A stretch of 64,000 nucleotides of DNA from Olsenella uli (GCF_016900775.1 NZ_JACJKN010000002.1:124001-188000); one strand, 5' to 3'. Shown: positions 1 to 7,655, counted from the stretch's first letter. The notes: a model not told the origin generated them from the letters alone. Translations and numbers: made by a program.

Positions 1-960
1 GCCGTGGCCGTCAAGCAGGCGCGCGGATCGGTTGAGGAGGCCGTCTTCCTCATGCGCGCGTGGCGCTCCACGCTCGAGCGGCTCTACGTCTCGCGCGTGA
101 TCGACACCTCGAAGATGCGCGTCGACCGCAGGATCTCCGCCGCGTTCAAGGACGTCGCGGGCGGCCAGGTGCTCGGCGCCACGCGTGACTACTCGCACCG
201 CCTCATCGACTTCGACCTTGCAGACGAGACGCCCGCCGACGTGCGCGAGCGCCTTCGCCAGATCGGCGAGAACCTCGCCGACGAGGCGGACCCCTCCCGC
301 GCGGCCGACGACGCCGAGACGCTCGCGCACATGCCGCGCGTCCTGGACTACCTCCGCTCGCTCGACATGGTGCGCTCCTGGCCGGTCGACGACGCCGAGC
401 CAATCGACGTCACCAAGACGCCCCTCTCCTTCCCCGCGCCGAGAAGCGCGGTCCTCCAGGCGCTCTCCCGCGGCCTCACGCAGGCGGTGGTGGCCATCGG
501 CTACGCGGCCATCCGCGGCTTTGGCCTCTCGCACCCCACGGTGGGGGAGCTCCGCCGCGGCGACCTCGCGGTGACCATCGACGCCCCGGGGGGCGCTGGC
601 GAGAAGGACGACGCCTACTACCTGGGCTCCATTCCCGCCACGGAGGTGGAGAGCCTCATCGTCTGCGACGAGGTGGACGAGCGCGGCCAGCACCGCTCCG
701 CGCTCGACGTGGGCTATGGCCTGGTGATGGGCGCAGACGAGTCCAAGGCCATCGCCATGAGCGTGCTCGACCACAGCCTGCGCGCGGACGACGTGCGCTT
801 TCCCACCCAGGACCAGGAGTTCGTCCTCTACCACATCGACGGCGTGGAGGCCACCGGCTTCATCAGCCACCTCAAGCTGCCCCACTACGTCACCTTCCAG
901 AGCAAGCTCGACTCGGCGATCCGCTCCATGGCCGAGAAGGGGGGCGAGTCCGATGCGTAG
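1..960 (+). CDS. phnI: PhnI, C-P lyase core complex subunit (5' end outside the window)
   Basis: PhnI is a subunit of the PhnGHIJ C-P lyase core. With PhnGHL it forms ribose-1-phosphonate triphosphate from ATP and a phosphonate. The frame is open from base 1 and the first residues (AVKQARGSVEEA) correspond to about residue 60 of the E. coli protein, so the start lies upstream of the window. Family-typical stretches are visible: DRRISAAFKD near residue 42, the G-Q-L/V-L-G block followed by DYSHRLIDF, and the C-terminal FISHLKLPHYVTFQ. The stop overlaps phnJ by 8 nt, which points to translational coupling. phnG and phnH are expected just upstream but cannot be seen. Family assignment is secure from recalled similarity to E. 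coli PhnI. Confidence 0.93.
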   Translation, partial: AVAVKQARGSVEEAVFLMRAWRSTLERLYVSRVIDTSKMRVDRRISAAFKDVAGGQVLGATRDYSHRLIDFDLADETPADVRERLRQIGENLADEADPSRAADDAETLAHMPRVLDYLRSLDMVRSWPVDDAEPIDVTKTPLSFPAPRSAVLQALSRGLTQAVVAIGYAAIRGFGLSHPTVGELRRGDLAVTIDAPGGAGEKDDAYYLGSIPATEVESLIVCDEVDERGQHRSALDVGYGLVMGADESKAIAMSVLDHSLRADDVRFPTQDQEFVLYHIDGVEATGFISHLKLPHYVTFQSKLDSAIRSMAEKGGESDA

Positions 961-1816
961 GAACTACAACTTCGCCTTCCTCGACGAGGGCTCCAAGCGC
1001 GAGATTCGCCGGGCGGCGCTCAAGGCCGTGGCCATCCCGGGCTACCAGGTGCCCTTTGCCAGCCGCGAGATGCCCATCGGACGCGGCTGGGGCACGGGCG
1101 GCCTGCAGCTCACGCTCTCCTGCATCGGACCCGACGACGTGCTTAAGGTCATCGACCAGGGCTCTGACGCGAGCGTGAACGCGGTCTCCATCCGCCGCCT
1201 CGTGCGCGAGACCACGGGCGTGGCAACCACCACGCACACGGGGGAGGCCACGCTCATCCAGAGCCGCCACCGCATCCCCGAGCGCCCGCTCACCCGCGAC
1301 CAGCTGCTCGTGCTGCAGGTTCCCACCCCGGAGCCGCTGCGCACCTACGAGCCGCGCGAGACCGTCACGCGCCGCCTCCACGCCGAGGCCGAGTACACGG
1401 GCGCCTATCTCGAGCTCTTCGAGCAGGTGGTGCGCTACGGCACCACCACGACGGGCGCGGACCACCCCGTGATGGTGAACGGGCGCTACGTCATGGCGCC
1501 GAGCCCCATCCCGCGCTACGACAACGCCAAGCTCAACGACTCCGAGAACCTCACGCTGCTCGGCGCCGGCCGCGAGAAGAAGATCTACGCCGTGCCGCCG
1601 CACACCCGCGTGGAGTCGCTCGCCTTTGACGACCACCCGTTCGTGACCGAGGACTTCGAGGGGGCGCGCTGCTGCGTCTGCGGCGCCACGGGCGTCTACC
1701 TCACCCAGACCGTGGACCCTGCGACGGGCGAGCCCGCCTGGCAGTGCTCCGACACCGACTTCTGCGCCCAGCGCGCCGCCGCGCGCGCCGCGGCCGAGAG
1801 GGGAGGCGATGCCTGA
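953..1816 (+). CDS. phnJ: PhnJ, radical-SAM C-P lyase
   Basis: PhnJ cleaves the C-P bond of 5-phosphoribosyl-1-phosphonate using a 4Fe-4S cluster and S-adenosylmethionine, giving 5-phosphoribosyl 1,2-cyclic phosphate and an alkane. The 287-aa product has the unusual C-terminal cluster motif intact: Cys240, Cys243, Cys265 and Cys271, spaced C-X2-C-X21-C-X5-C exactly as in E. coli PhnJ. The N-terminus MRRNYNFAFLDE and the block YQVPFASREMPIGRGWGTGG are typical. The start overlaps the end of phnI, and the stop codon shares bases with the phnK start (TGATG). This is the catalytic heart of the operon; nothing suggests damage. Confidence 0.96.
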   Translation: MRRNYNFAFLDEGSKREIRRAALKAVAIPGYQVPFASREMPIGRGWGTGGLQLTLSCIGPDDVLKVIDQGSDASVNAVSIRRLVRETTGVATTTHTGEATLIQSRHRIPERPLTRDQLLVLQVPTPEPLRTYEPRETVTRRLHAEAEYTGAYLELFEQVVRYGTTTTGADHPVMVNGRYVMAPSPIPRYDNAKLNDSENLTLLGAGREKKIYAVPPHTRVESLAFDDHPFVTEDFEGARCCVCGATGVYLTQTVDPATGEPAWQCSDTDFCAQRAAARAAAERGGDA

Positions 1817-2718
1817 TGGCCGAGAAGAACGGCGAAGGCGAGAAGAGCGTTCTTCTCCCCGCCACCGCGCGCCATGAGTTCGTCGACGAGGCGCCGGTCC
1901 TGGCCGTGCGCCACCTGTCCCGCCGCTTTGGCCCGGGCTGCGCGCACTGCCTCGCCCCGGGGGCCGAGCTCGAGCGCAACATCTGCCCGGTCTGCGGGAC
2001 CGTGCACGCCGTGCGCGACGTCTCGCTCGAGGTGCATCCCGGCGAGATCCTGGGCATCGTGGGCGAGTCCGGCTCCGGCAAGTCCACGCTCATGCAGTGC
2101 CTCTACTTCGACCAGGACCCGACCGAGGGCGACATGCGCGTCGCCCCCTATGACGGCGGCGCCGCCAACTGCTTCGAGATCTCCCGCCAGCAGAAGCGCT
2201 TCATCCGCGACCGCATCTTCGGCATGGTCTACCAGAATCCCTACCTGGGCCTGCGCATGTCCTTCTCGGCGCTCTCCAACATCGCCGAGAAGCAGATAGC
2301 GGCCGGCTGCCGCAGCGTCGAGCGCATGGTCGCGCGCGGCGAGGAGCTGCTCGAGCGCGTGCGGATCCCGCTGCGGCGCGCCCAGGACGCCCCGCGCGAC
2401 TTCTCGGGCGGCATGCAGCAGCGCGTGCAGATCGCCAAGGCGCTCTCCAACGAGCCGCCGGTGCTTTTCCTGGACGAGGTCACCACGGGCCTTGACCTCT
2501 CGGTCCAGGCGCGCGTGCTCGACCTGATCTTGTCGCTCCGGCGCGACCTCGGCGTCTCGATGGTCGTGGTGAGCCACGACCTGGGCGTCATCCGCCTGCT
2601 CGCGGACCGCACGATCGTGATGCTCGACGGTCGGGTCATCGAGAGCGGCCTCACCGACCAGATCATGCAGGACCCGCAGCACGCCTACACCCAGGAGCTC
2701 GTCTACTCGCTGTTGTAA
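1816..2718 (+). CDS. phnK: PhnK, ABC-type ATPase of the C-P lyase complex, with a Cys4 insert
   Basis: PhnK is an ABC-family ATPase that docks on the C-P lyase core; it is not an importer component. The 300-aa product has Walker A GESGSGKST (Lys89), signature SGGMQQRVQIAKAL, Walker B VLFLDE and the SHD switch histidine. Between the first two strands, where E. coli PhnK is short, there is an extra segment of about 25 residues with two CxxC pairs (Cys42, Cys45, Cys57, Cys60). This could form a zinc ribbon; that is inference from cysteine spacing. The ATG at 1816 is chosen because it overlaps the phnJ stop. It is followed directly by the motif GCCGAGAAGAAC, a near copy of the window-wide dodecamer. 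Confidence 0.92.
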   Translation: MAEKNGEGEKSVLLPATARHEFVDEAPVLAVRHLSRRFGPGCAHCLAPGAELERNICPVCGTVHAVRDVSLEVHPGEILGIVGESGSGKSTLMQCLYFDQDPTEGDMRVAPYDGGAANCFEISRQQKRFIRDRIFGMVYQNPYLGLRMSFSALSNIAEKQIAAGCRSVERMVARGEELLERVRIPLRRAQDAPRDFSGGMQQRVQIAKALSNEPPVLFLDEVTTGLDLSVQARVLDLILSLRRDLGVSMVVVSHDLGVIRLLADRTIVMLDGRVIESGLTDQIMQDPQHAYTQELVYSLL

Positions 2719-2829
2719 CGGTGGGCCCGCCTCCCCGGCGCCCGCCCTGCCCCGCCCTCGTCGGGGCGATCTGGGGTGCCTGGGAGGCCCGGCCCTGAGC
2801 CCGTGGGGCTAGCAGAATTGGAGGATCTC

Positions 2830-4107
2830 TTGTACGTCATCAGGAACGGCATCATCGTCCAGCCCGACCGGCTGCTCTTTGGCTACGAGCTCGTGGTGCG
2901 CGGCGACCGCATCGACGCCATTCAGCGCCAGGGCGCGCTCGACGCCGAGGCGGAGGGCTTCGGGGTCATCGACGCGCATGGCGGCTACGTCGTGCCCGGC
3001 CTCGTGGACATCCACTCGGACTACATCGAGACGGTCATCTCGCCGCGCCCGACCGTCCTCATGGACTTCCCCACGGCGCTCTTCGAGGCGGAGCGCGAGC
3101 TGCTCGCCCATGGCGTGACCACGATGTTCCACTCGCTCTCGGCATACGGCAACGACAAGATGGACGTCAAGCCGGTGCGCCAGTGGGACAACACGGAGCG
3201 GCTCATGGCGCTCGTGGCCGCCGCCAAGGCGACCGAGGGCAGAAACGCCCACCTCATCCGCCACCGCCTGCACCTGCGGCTTGAGATCGACAACATCGGC
3301 CTCGTGGACGCCATCGAGCGCCACCTGCGCGCCGGGGAGATCGACGAGCTCTCCTTCATGGACCACACGCCCGGGCAGGGGCAGTACCGCGACCTTGAGG
3401 TCTGGCGCCGCTCCTTCAGGGGGCGCACGCTCAGCGAGCGGGAGGCCGCCGAGCTCGCGGCCGAGTTCCAGGCCACGCCCAAGCTCGCCTTCGAGCAGCT
3501 CCGCCACCTGGCCGGAGTCGCGCGCGAGCACGGGATCGCCCTCGCGAGCCATGACGACGACTCGGTGGAAAAGCTCGACCTCATGCGCGAGCTCGGCTGC
3601 ACGATCTCCGAGTTCCCCATCTCCCAGGAGGTGGCCGCGGCGGCCTGCGAGCGGGGGATGTACACCGTTATGGGCACGCCCAACATCCTGCTGGGCAAGA
3701 GCCACTCGGGCAACCTCTCGGCGCGCGACGCCGTGCGCGCCGGCGTGGCGAGCTGCCTGTGCTCGGACTACTACCCCACGGCGATGCTCCAGAGCGTCTT
3801 CGTCCTGCACCACGACTTCAAGCTGCCGCTCGAGCGGGCCTTCGCCATGCTGACGATCAACCCGGCGCGCGCCGTGGGGATTGACGGCGAGCTCGGCAGC
3901 CTCGAGGAGGGCAAGAAGGCGGACGTCCTGGTGGTGCGCGAGGTCGAGGAGGGTCAGCGCTCCTACCCGGTCATCACGGCGACGCTCGTGGACGGTCGCG
4001 TGGTCTCCCGCATGTGGTACCCGGCGCTGCCGAGCGTGTCGGCGCGCTTTGCCGTGGACGCCGCGACGCTCGCCGAGACGCTCGACGACGAGGGGGTGCG
4101 CGCATGA
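2830..4107 (+). CDS. phnM: PhnM, alpha-D-ribose 1-methylphosphonate 5-triphosphate diphosphatase
   Basis: PhnM is an amidohydrolase-superfamily enzyme that removes pyrophosphate from ribose-1-phosphonate triphosphate before C-P cleavage. The metal-site motif DIHSDYIE, the HDDDS block and the late SDYYPTAML segment are visible. I place the start at the TTG at 2830: it follows GGAGG with 5 nt spacing, and the protein then begins YVIRNGIIVQPD as in homologues. The upstream in-frame ATG at 2776 would add 18 residues with no family counterpart. The product is 425 aa, longer than the roughly 380 aa of E. coli PhnM. The 111-nt gap before it is the largest break in the operon. The stop overlaps phnL as ATGA. 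Confidence 0.92.
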   Translation: MYVIRNGIIVQPDRLLFGYELVVRGDRIDAIQRQGALDAEAEGFGVIDAHGGYVVPGLVDIHSDYIETVISPRPTVLMDFPTALFEAERELLAHGVTTMFHSLSAYGNDKMDVKPVRQWDNTERLMALVAAAKATEGRNAHLIRHRLHLRLEIDNIGLVDAIERHLRAGEIDELSFMDHTPGQGQYRDLEVWRRSFRGRTLSEREAAELAAEFQATPKLAFEQLRHLAGVAREHGIALASHDDDSVEKLDLMRELGCTISEFPISQEVAAAACERGMYTVMGTPNILLGKSHSGNLSARDAVRAGVASCLCSDYYPTAMLQSVFVLHHDFKLPLERAFAMLTINPARAVGIDGELGSLEEGKKADVLVVREVEEGQRSYPVITATLVDGRVVSRMWYPALPSVSARFAVDAATLAETLDDEGVRA

Positions 4108-4805
4108 CGCCGATGCTCGAGATCCACGGCCTCTCCAAGGGCTTCACGCTCCATGCCGCCAGCCGCCGGGTGCGCGGCTGCGAGGGCGTCTCGCTCGTCG
4201 TCGAGCCCGGGGAGTTCGTGGGCATCACGGGGCGCTCGGGCTCCGGGAAGTCGACGATTCTCAAGTGCCTGTACCGCACCAACCTCCCCGAGGCGGGCTC
4301 GATCCTGTACGACTCCGAGGCCTTCGGCCTGGTGGACCTCGCCACGATCGACGAGCGCCGCATGATCTACCTGCGCAACTACGAGATCGGCTACGTCTCC
4401 CAGTTCCTCGACGTGGTGCCGCGCACCACGGCGCGCCAGATCGTGGCGGCAAGCGCCGCGGAGGCCTTCGCCGACGAGCGGGACGTGGAGTCGGAGACCG
4501 AGCGCATGCTCGAGCACTTCGACTTCCCCCGCCCGCTCTGGGACCTCTACCCCAACACGTTCTCGGGCGGCGAGAAGCTCAGGCTCAACATCGCCCGCGC
4601 CATGGTGCGCCGCCCGCGCCTGCTCCTGCTTGACGAGCCCACGGCAAGCCTTGACAACGCGAGCAAGGTCAAGGTGCGCGACCTCATCGAGCAGCTCAAG
4701 GCCGGGGGCACCACGATGCTCGGCATCTTCCACGACCTCGAGTTCATGGAGGGCGTCTGCGACCGGGAGTACAACATGCAGGCGGGGGGATTCGTATGCC
4801 CGTAG
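4104..4805 (+). CDS. phnL: PhnL, ABC-type ATPase of the C-P lyase pathway
   Basis: PhnL acts with PhnGHI in coupling the phosphonate to ribose of ATP. The 233-aa product is close to the 226 aa of E. coli. It has Walker A GRSGSGKST, a Q-loop YVSQFLDVVPRTT, signature FSGGEKLRLNIARAM, Walker B LLLLDEPTASLD and a switch histidine in FHDLEF. The start codon lies inside the phnM stop (ATGA), and the 3' end overlaps the next gene by 10 nt, so all of phnM-L-O-PP is translationally coupled. Unlike PhnK it has no cysteine insert. Confidence 0.93.
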   Translation: MTPMLEIHGLSKGFTLHAASRRVRGCEGVSLVVEPGEFVGITGRSGSGKSTILKCLYRTNLPEAGSILYDSEAFGLVDLATIDERRMIYLRNYEIGYVSQFLDVVPRTTARQIVAASAAEAFADERDVESETERMLEHFDFPRPLWDLYPNTFSGGEKLRLNIARAMVRRPRLLLLDEPTASLDNASKVKVRDLIEQLKAGGTTMLGIFHDLEFMEGVCDREYNMQAGGFVCP

Positions 4806-5263
4806 GCGAGAAGGACGGCGTCGTGGTGAGGCGGGCAACGGCCGAGGACGCGTCGGCGCTCTGCGCGCTCGTGAGCGACATGGAGGGCGCGGAGCTCGAC
4901 CCGGAGGCCTTCTCCCGTCGCCTTGCGGCGCAGCTCGAGGACGGGCGCCACGCGTGCCTCGTCTGCGAAGAGGGCGATGAGGTCCTGGGGATGCTCAACC
5001 TGCGCATCGAGGACCAGCTGCACCATGCCCGTCCGGCGGCCGAGGTCATGGAGCTCGTCGTCGCGTCGGGACGGCGGGGCGAGGGGCTGGGGGCGCAGCT
5101 GTTCGAGGCCGCTCGCCGGCTTGCCGTCGAGCGCGATTGCGAGGTTCTTGAGGTGACCTCCAAGCTTCACCGCGCGGAGGCGCACCGGTTCTACGAGAGG
5201 ATGGGCATGCGGCGGACGCACGTGCGCCTGAGCATGTCCCCGGACGAAGGGGGCCTTCGATGA
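4796..5263 (+). CDS. phnO: PhnO-like GNAT aminoalkylphosphonate N-acetyltransferase
   Basis: A 155-aa GNAT-fold acetyltransferase that matches E. coli PhnO along its length as I recall it: the block EVMELVV, the acetyl-CoA loop RRGEGLGAQLF, and the C-terminal AHRFYERMGM followed by a short basic tail. PhnO acetylates aminoalkylphosphonates such as aminomethylphosphonate and thereby widens the substrate range of C-P lyase. Position inside the operon, overlapping phnL by 10 nt and the next gene by 4 nt (ATGA), supports the role. An exact copy of the dodecamer GGCGAGAAGGAC (4805-4816) encodes residues GEKD near the N-terminus. A different small-molecule acetyltransferase remains possible. Confidence 0.8.
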   Translation: MPVGEKDGVVVRRATAEDASALCALVSDMEGAELDPEAFSRRLAAQLEDGRHACLVCEEGDEVLGMLNLRIEDQLHHARPAAEVMELVVASGRRGEGLGAQLFEAARRLAVERDCEVLEVTSKLHRAEAHRFYERMGMRRTHVRLSMSPDEGGLR

Positions 5264-6165
5264 TGATGGCGGCGGCACGCGGCAGGTCGGCTCACCGTGA
5301 CGTGGTGGGGTCGTATGACCTGCACGCGCACTCGGCCTTCTCGGACGGGTCAAAGGGCGTGGCGGAGCTCGTGCGCGAGGCGTGGGAGGCCGGGCTCGCG
5401 GGCCTTGCCGTGACCGACCACGACAGCCTCTCGCAGCTCTCCGAGGTGCGAGAGACCGCGCGGGCGTTCGGCCTGCCCGTCCTCGCCGGCGTCGAGGTCT
5501 CGGCGTGGAACCCGGGGACGGGACGCAAGGTGCACGTGCTGGGCTACGGGCTGGAGGCCACGGAGGACGGCTCGGGCCCGCTCGAGCGCATCGTCGCCGA
5601 GACGCTCGCCGCCCGGACCGCCAACTCGCTCTGGCAGGCGTGGGCGATCGCCCGCTCCGGCTGGCGTGAGCTCGACCTCGGCCGCGTCGCGCGCGTGGCG
5701 GGGAGAAGCACGGCCGTCTACAAGCAGCACGTCATGGAGGCTCTCTGCGGGCAGGCGTACACCGACCGCGACTATCAGGCCCTCTACCGCAGCCTCTTCA
5801 AGGGCGGCGGCGTCGCCGCGCGCGACATCGCGTACCCGGCGGCCACCGACGTCGTGCGCGCCATCCGGGAGCAGGGCGGCGTGGCGGTGCTCGCGCACCC
5901 CGGGCAGATGGACTCGTGGTCCGCCGTGGCGGAGCTCGTGGGCGAGGGGCTGCAGGGCATCGAGGCCTTCCATCCGGACCATGACGAGAAGGACGAGGAG
6001 CGTGCGCTCGGCGTGGCGGGGGAGTTCGGCCTCTTCGTCACCGGCGGCTCGGACTTCCATGGGCGCTACGGCGCGCCGGCGTGCCTGGGCGAGCGCTTCG
6101 TCACGCCCGAGGAGGCGGGCGAGCGCGTGGCCGAGCTCTTCTCCGCCGAGGCGGGGCTTCGGTAG
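5260..6165 (+). CDS. PHP-family phosphoribosyl 1,2-cyclic phosphate diesterase (PhnPP type)
   Basis: A 301-aa PHP-domain metallohydrolase. The metal-ligand motifs are visible: DLHAHSAFSDG, VTDHDS, an internal LAHPG and the late GSDFHG. As the last gene of a C-P lyase operon it is best read as PhnPP, the enzyme described from Eggerthella lenta. That enzyme hydrolyses 5-phosphoribosyl 1,2-cyclic phosphate in two steps to ribose 5-phosphate and phosphate. It would replace PhnP and PhnN, neither of which is seen here. The MMMAAARGRSAHR start overlaps the phnO stop (ATGA). Family assignment is firm; the exact reaction is inferred from context and the known relative. Confidence 0.83.
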   Translation: MMMAAARGRSAHRDVVGSYDLHAHSAFSDGSKGVAELVREAWEAGLAGLAVTDHDSLSQLSEVRETARAFGLPVLAGVEVSAWNPGTGRKVHVLGYGLEATEDGSGPLERIVAETLAARTANSLWQAWAIARSGWRELDLGRVARVAGRSTAVYKQHVMEALCGQAYTDRDYQALYRSLFKGGGVAARDIAYPAATDVVRAIREQGGVAVLAHPGQMDSWSAVAELVGEGLQGIEAFHPDHDEKDEERALGVAGEFGLFVTGGSDFHGRYGAPACLGERFVTPEEAGERVAELFSAEAGLR

Positions 6166-6180
6166 CGTCCTTCTGAGGGG

Positions 6181-6215
6181 TCGCGGCGTGTGGGGGTCGC
6201 CTCCACACGCCGCGA
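6181..6215. terminator. Bidirectional hairpin between convergent genes
   Basis: A perfect 13-bp inverted repeat (arms 6181-6193 and 6203-6215, TCGCGGCGTGTGG and its complement) with a 9-nt loop lies between the phn operon and the minus-strand gene that ends at 6224. There is no T-run, but the position and stem strength suggest it ends transcription from both sides. Confidence 0.65.
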
Positions 6216-6223
6216 CTCCGCGT

Positions 6224-6565
6224 CTACGCCTTCACGCGGTCCGTGCCCTCGGGATCCTCGATCTTCTCGCCCACGCGCTCGAGCTCGCGGCGGACGGCGC
6301 TCTGCATGAACTCGGACTTGGTGATGCCGAGGCGCTTGATCGCTCGGTCCACCGCCGCGATGTGGGGGCCGGGGATGTCAAAGGTCCACATGGCCCGGTC
6401 CTCCAGGTAGAGGCGCGGCGGCCCGTACTCGATGGGGCCGTCAAAGTGGATGGGGTTGCCGTCGTCATCGATCCACGAGCCGTCCTCGAAGGGTCGGGCC
6501 ATGCGGTCAAAGTCCTCGCTCGTCAGCCCGGTCAGCTCGTAAATCTCCTCGTCCGTCAGCGACAT
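6224..6565 (-). CDS. Putative CopG-like ribbon-helix-helix antitoxin
   Basis: A 113-aa acidic protein. Its C-terminal third reads as a ribbon-helix-helix DNA-binding segment (strand MWTFDIPG, then helix AAVDRAIKRLG and ITKSEFMQSAVRRELE), the usual arrangement of CopG/BrnA-type antitoxins that also repress their own promoter. The N-terminus (LTDEEIYELTGLTSEDFDRMARPFEDG) is highly acidic, as expected of a part that wraps the toxin. It lies 3 nt downstream of the 96-aa gene 6569-6859, and the two are surely co-transcribed. The operator is probably the palindrome at 6855-6885. The function is inferred from architecture; no exact family was recognised. Confidence 0.6.
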   Translation of the reverse strand: MSLTDEEIYELTGLTSEDFDRMARPFEDGSWIDDDGNPIHFDGPIEYGPPRLYLEDRAMWTFDIPGPHIAAVDRAIKRLGITKSEFMQSAVRRELERVGEKIEDPEGTDRVKA

Positions 6566-6568
6566 GTC

Positions 6569-6859
6569 CTACTTCTCCCTCCAAAGTGCTCGCAGCTCTT
6601 TGAGCATCTTATCGCTCGGCGGCGTTATGGCGTGATAGACGAGCCAGGTTGAGGGTCCGATGCGCTGGGCGACCATCTCGAGGAGACGCCCCCTTCCGTC
6701 TTGCCCTATTGCGACTTGGCGAACCGTTCCGTCGTCAGTTCGAGGTCTGGAGAGAAAGGCGTTCTTCCAGGCGCTGCAGACATCCTCGGCCAGAATCTCG
6801 GGATGACGCTCGTGGACGCGGTCGTGTACCCCGACGTGCTCTACTGGCCATGCGCTCAT
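6569..6859 (-). CDS. Putative small toxin of a toxin-antitoxin pair
   Basis: A 96-aa protein with the pattern HDRVHERHPEILAEDV, an internal RLLEMVAQRIG and WLVYHAITPPS. This resembles small BrnT/DUF4258-like toxins of the RelE fold, but I cannot name the family with certainty. I start it at the ATG at 6859, which lies inside a 14-bp inverted repeat; no Shine-Dalgarno precedes it, and a -10-like TACAAT ends 5 nt upstream, so a leaderless mRNA is plausible. A longer reading from an ATG near 6916 is open, but its extra residues are low-complexity and basic. Order toxin first, antitoxin second fits BrnTA or HigBA systems. Confidence 0.58.
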   Translation of the reverse strand: MSAWPVEHVGVHDRVHERHPEILAEDVCSAWKNAFLSRPRTDDGTVRQVAIGQDGRGRLLEMVAQRIGPSTWLVYHAITPPSDKMLKELRALWREK

Positions 6860-6885
6860 CTCAGATTGTATCAATCTGAGATGAG
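6855..6885 (-). promoter_or_regulatory. Perfect 14-bp palindrome over the -10 and start codon of the toxin-like gene
   Basis: Arms 6855-6868 and 6872-6885 (CTCATCTCAGATTG and its complement) are perfect and separated by 3 nt. On the minus strand the sequence TACAAT (complement of 6865-6870) sits at the dyad centre and the ATG at 6859 lies in the downstream arm. Occupation by the ribbon-helix-helix protein encoded downstream would block both transcription and initiation. Autoregulation is an inference from position. Confidence 0.6.
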
Positions 6886-6926
6886 TTGCCGTGTGCCGCT
6901 TTCCCCCTCTGCGCATCGTTGCCTCC

Positions 6927-7625
6927 CTACGCGATGGCCCCCGTCGCAAAGGCCTCGTCGACCTCCCCCTGGAAGCGCGGCGTGACGCGGTTCTCGTCGT
7001 CGGAGACGCCGGAGGTATAGAGGAGCAGGTCACTTGCCGTGGAGACGAGCGGGCGCACGGCAAGCTCGGCCGCCTGGCGGGCGATGAGCGGCACCGCCCA
7101 GGGATGCGGCCTGGGCGAGAGGTGCAGCGTGATGCCGCTCGTCACGATGCCGCCCCCGAAGGGCACGAGCGTGAGGAGCATGAGCGAGGGGATGTGGTGC
7201 ACGTGGGAGTCGGCCGGGTCCTGCGAGGCCCCCACCACGAAGAGGCGGTCCTGGTTCATGTAGATGGCGCGGTCAGCGTCCGCGTCCACGACGGTGAACA
7301 TGTCGCGCAGCGCGTGGCGCCAGGGCCGCGTCACCTCGAGCTGTCGCTCGCTGAGCCCGAAGGGGTTCTCCCGCACGAAGTCGTCAACGAGCGCACGATG
7401 CTTCCAGAGCTCCTCGGATACCCGCCCGCCGTTCTCGTAGAGCATGCACGGGTCTCCGGGCCGAGCCCTGAGCCTCTTGGGGCTGACGACGTGCAGCCGG
7501 CTGTTGGCGTAGACGAGAAGCGCGTTCATCGTGGAGTAGAAGAGCCTCGAGTCGTCCTCGTCCATGTGGGAGTAGGGGGCGCGTGCCTCGAGGAGGACGT
7601 CTCCTACGGTCTGCTGCCTGCGCAT
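6927..7625 (-). CDS. Conserved-looking hypothetical protein, function unknown
   Basis: A 232-aa soluble-looking protein (MRRQQTVGDVLLEARAPYSHMDEDD...). I recognise no family. Notable stretches are YSTMNALLVYANSRLHVV, WRHALRDMFTVVDADADRAIYMNQDRLFVVGAS and a hydrophobic SLMLLTLVPFGGGIVTSGITLHLS. There is no signal peptide and no CxxC. The start at 7625 is favoured because GGAGG stands 5 nt upstream, but that site is partly buried in a hairpin (7632-7655). Codon use is like its neighbours. It ends 67 nt before the toxin-like gene and may share a transcript with it, although that gene appears to have its own promoter. Confidence 0.6.
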   Translation of the reverse strand: MRRQQTVGDVLLEARAPYSHMDEDDSRLFYSTMNALLVYANSRLHVVSPKRLRARPGDPCMLYENGGRVSEELWKHRALVDDFVRENPFGLSERQLEVTRPWRHALRDMFTVVDADADRAIYMNQDRLFVVGASQDPADSHVHHIPSLMLLTLVPFGGGIVTSGITLHLSPRPHPWAVPLIARQAAELAVRPLVSTASDLLLYTSGVSDDENRVTPRFQGEVDEAFATGAIA

Positions 7626-7631
7626 GGGAAC

Positions 7632-7655
7632 CTCCTTCGGTCGGGTGCGAAGGAG
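7632..7655 (-). promoter_or_regulatory. Hairpin covering the Shine-Dalgarno of the gene starting at 7625
   Basis: On the minus strand CTCCTTCG (7655-7648), an 8-nt loop, and CGAAGGAG (7639-7632) form a perfect 8-bp stem. The ribosome binding site GGAGG (7635-7631) overlaps the 3' arm. This could be a simple translational switch, or chance self-complementarity of a strong Shine-Dalgarno. Just upstream (about 7670-7695) lies another 8-bp hairpin, GGCGGGAA/TTCCCGCC, that may end the acetyltransferase transcript. Confidence 0.4.

Noticed and set aside
2719-2829. Terminator and promoter between phnK and phnM
   Set aside because: A GCCCCG/CGGGGC mini-hairpin exists near 2750, but stem and spacing are weak and the downstream genes are clearly part of the same pathway.
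2776-2829. Upstream ATG as start of PhnM
   Set aside because: The 18 extra residues have no family counterpart and the TTG at 2830 has the better ribosome binding site.
6860-6916. Upstream in-frame ATG (about 6916) as the toxin start
   Set aside because: It would add a basic, low-complexity leader and place the -10-like element and palindrome inside the gene; kept only as an alternative.
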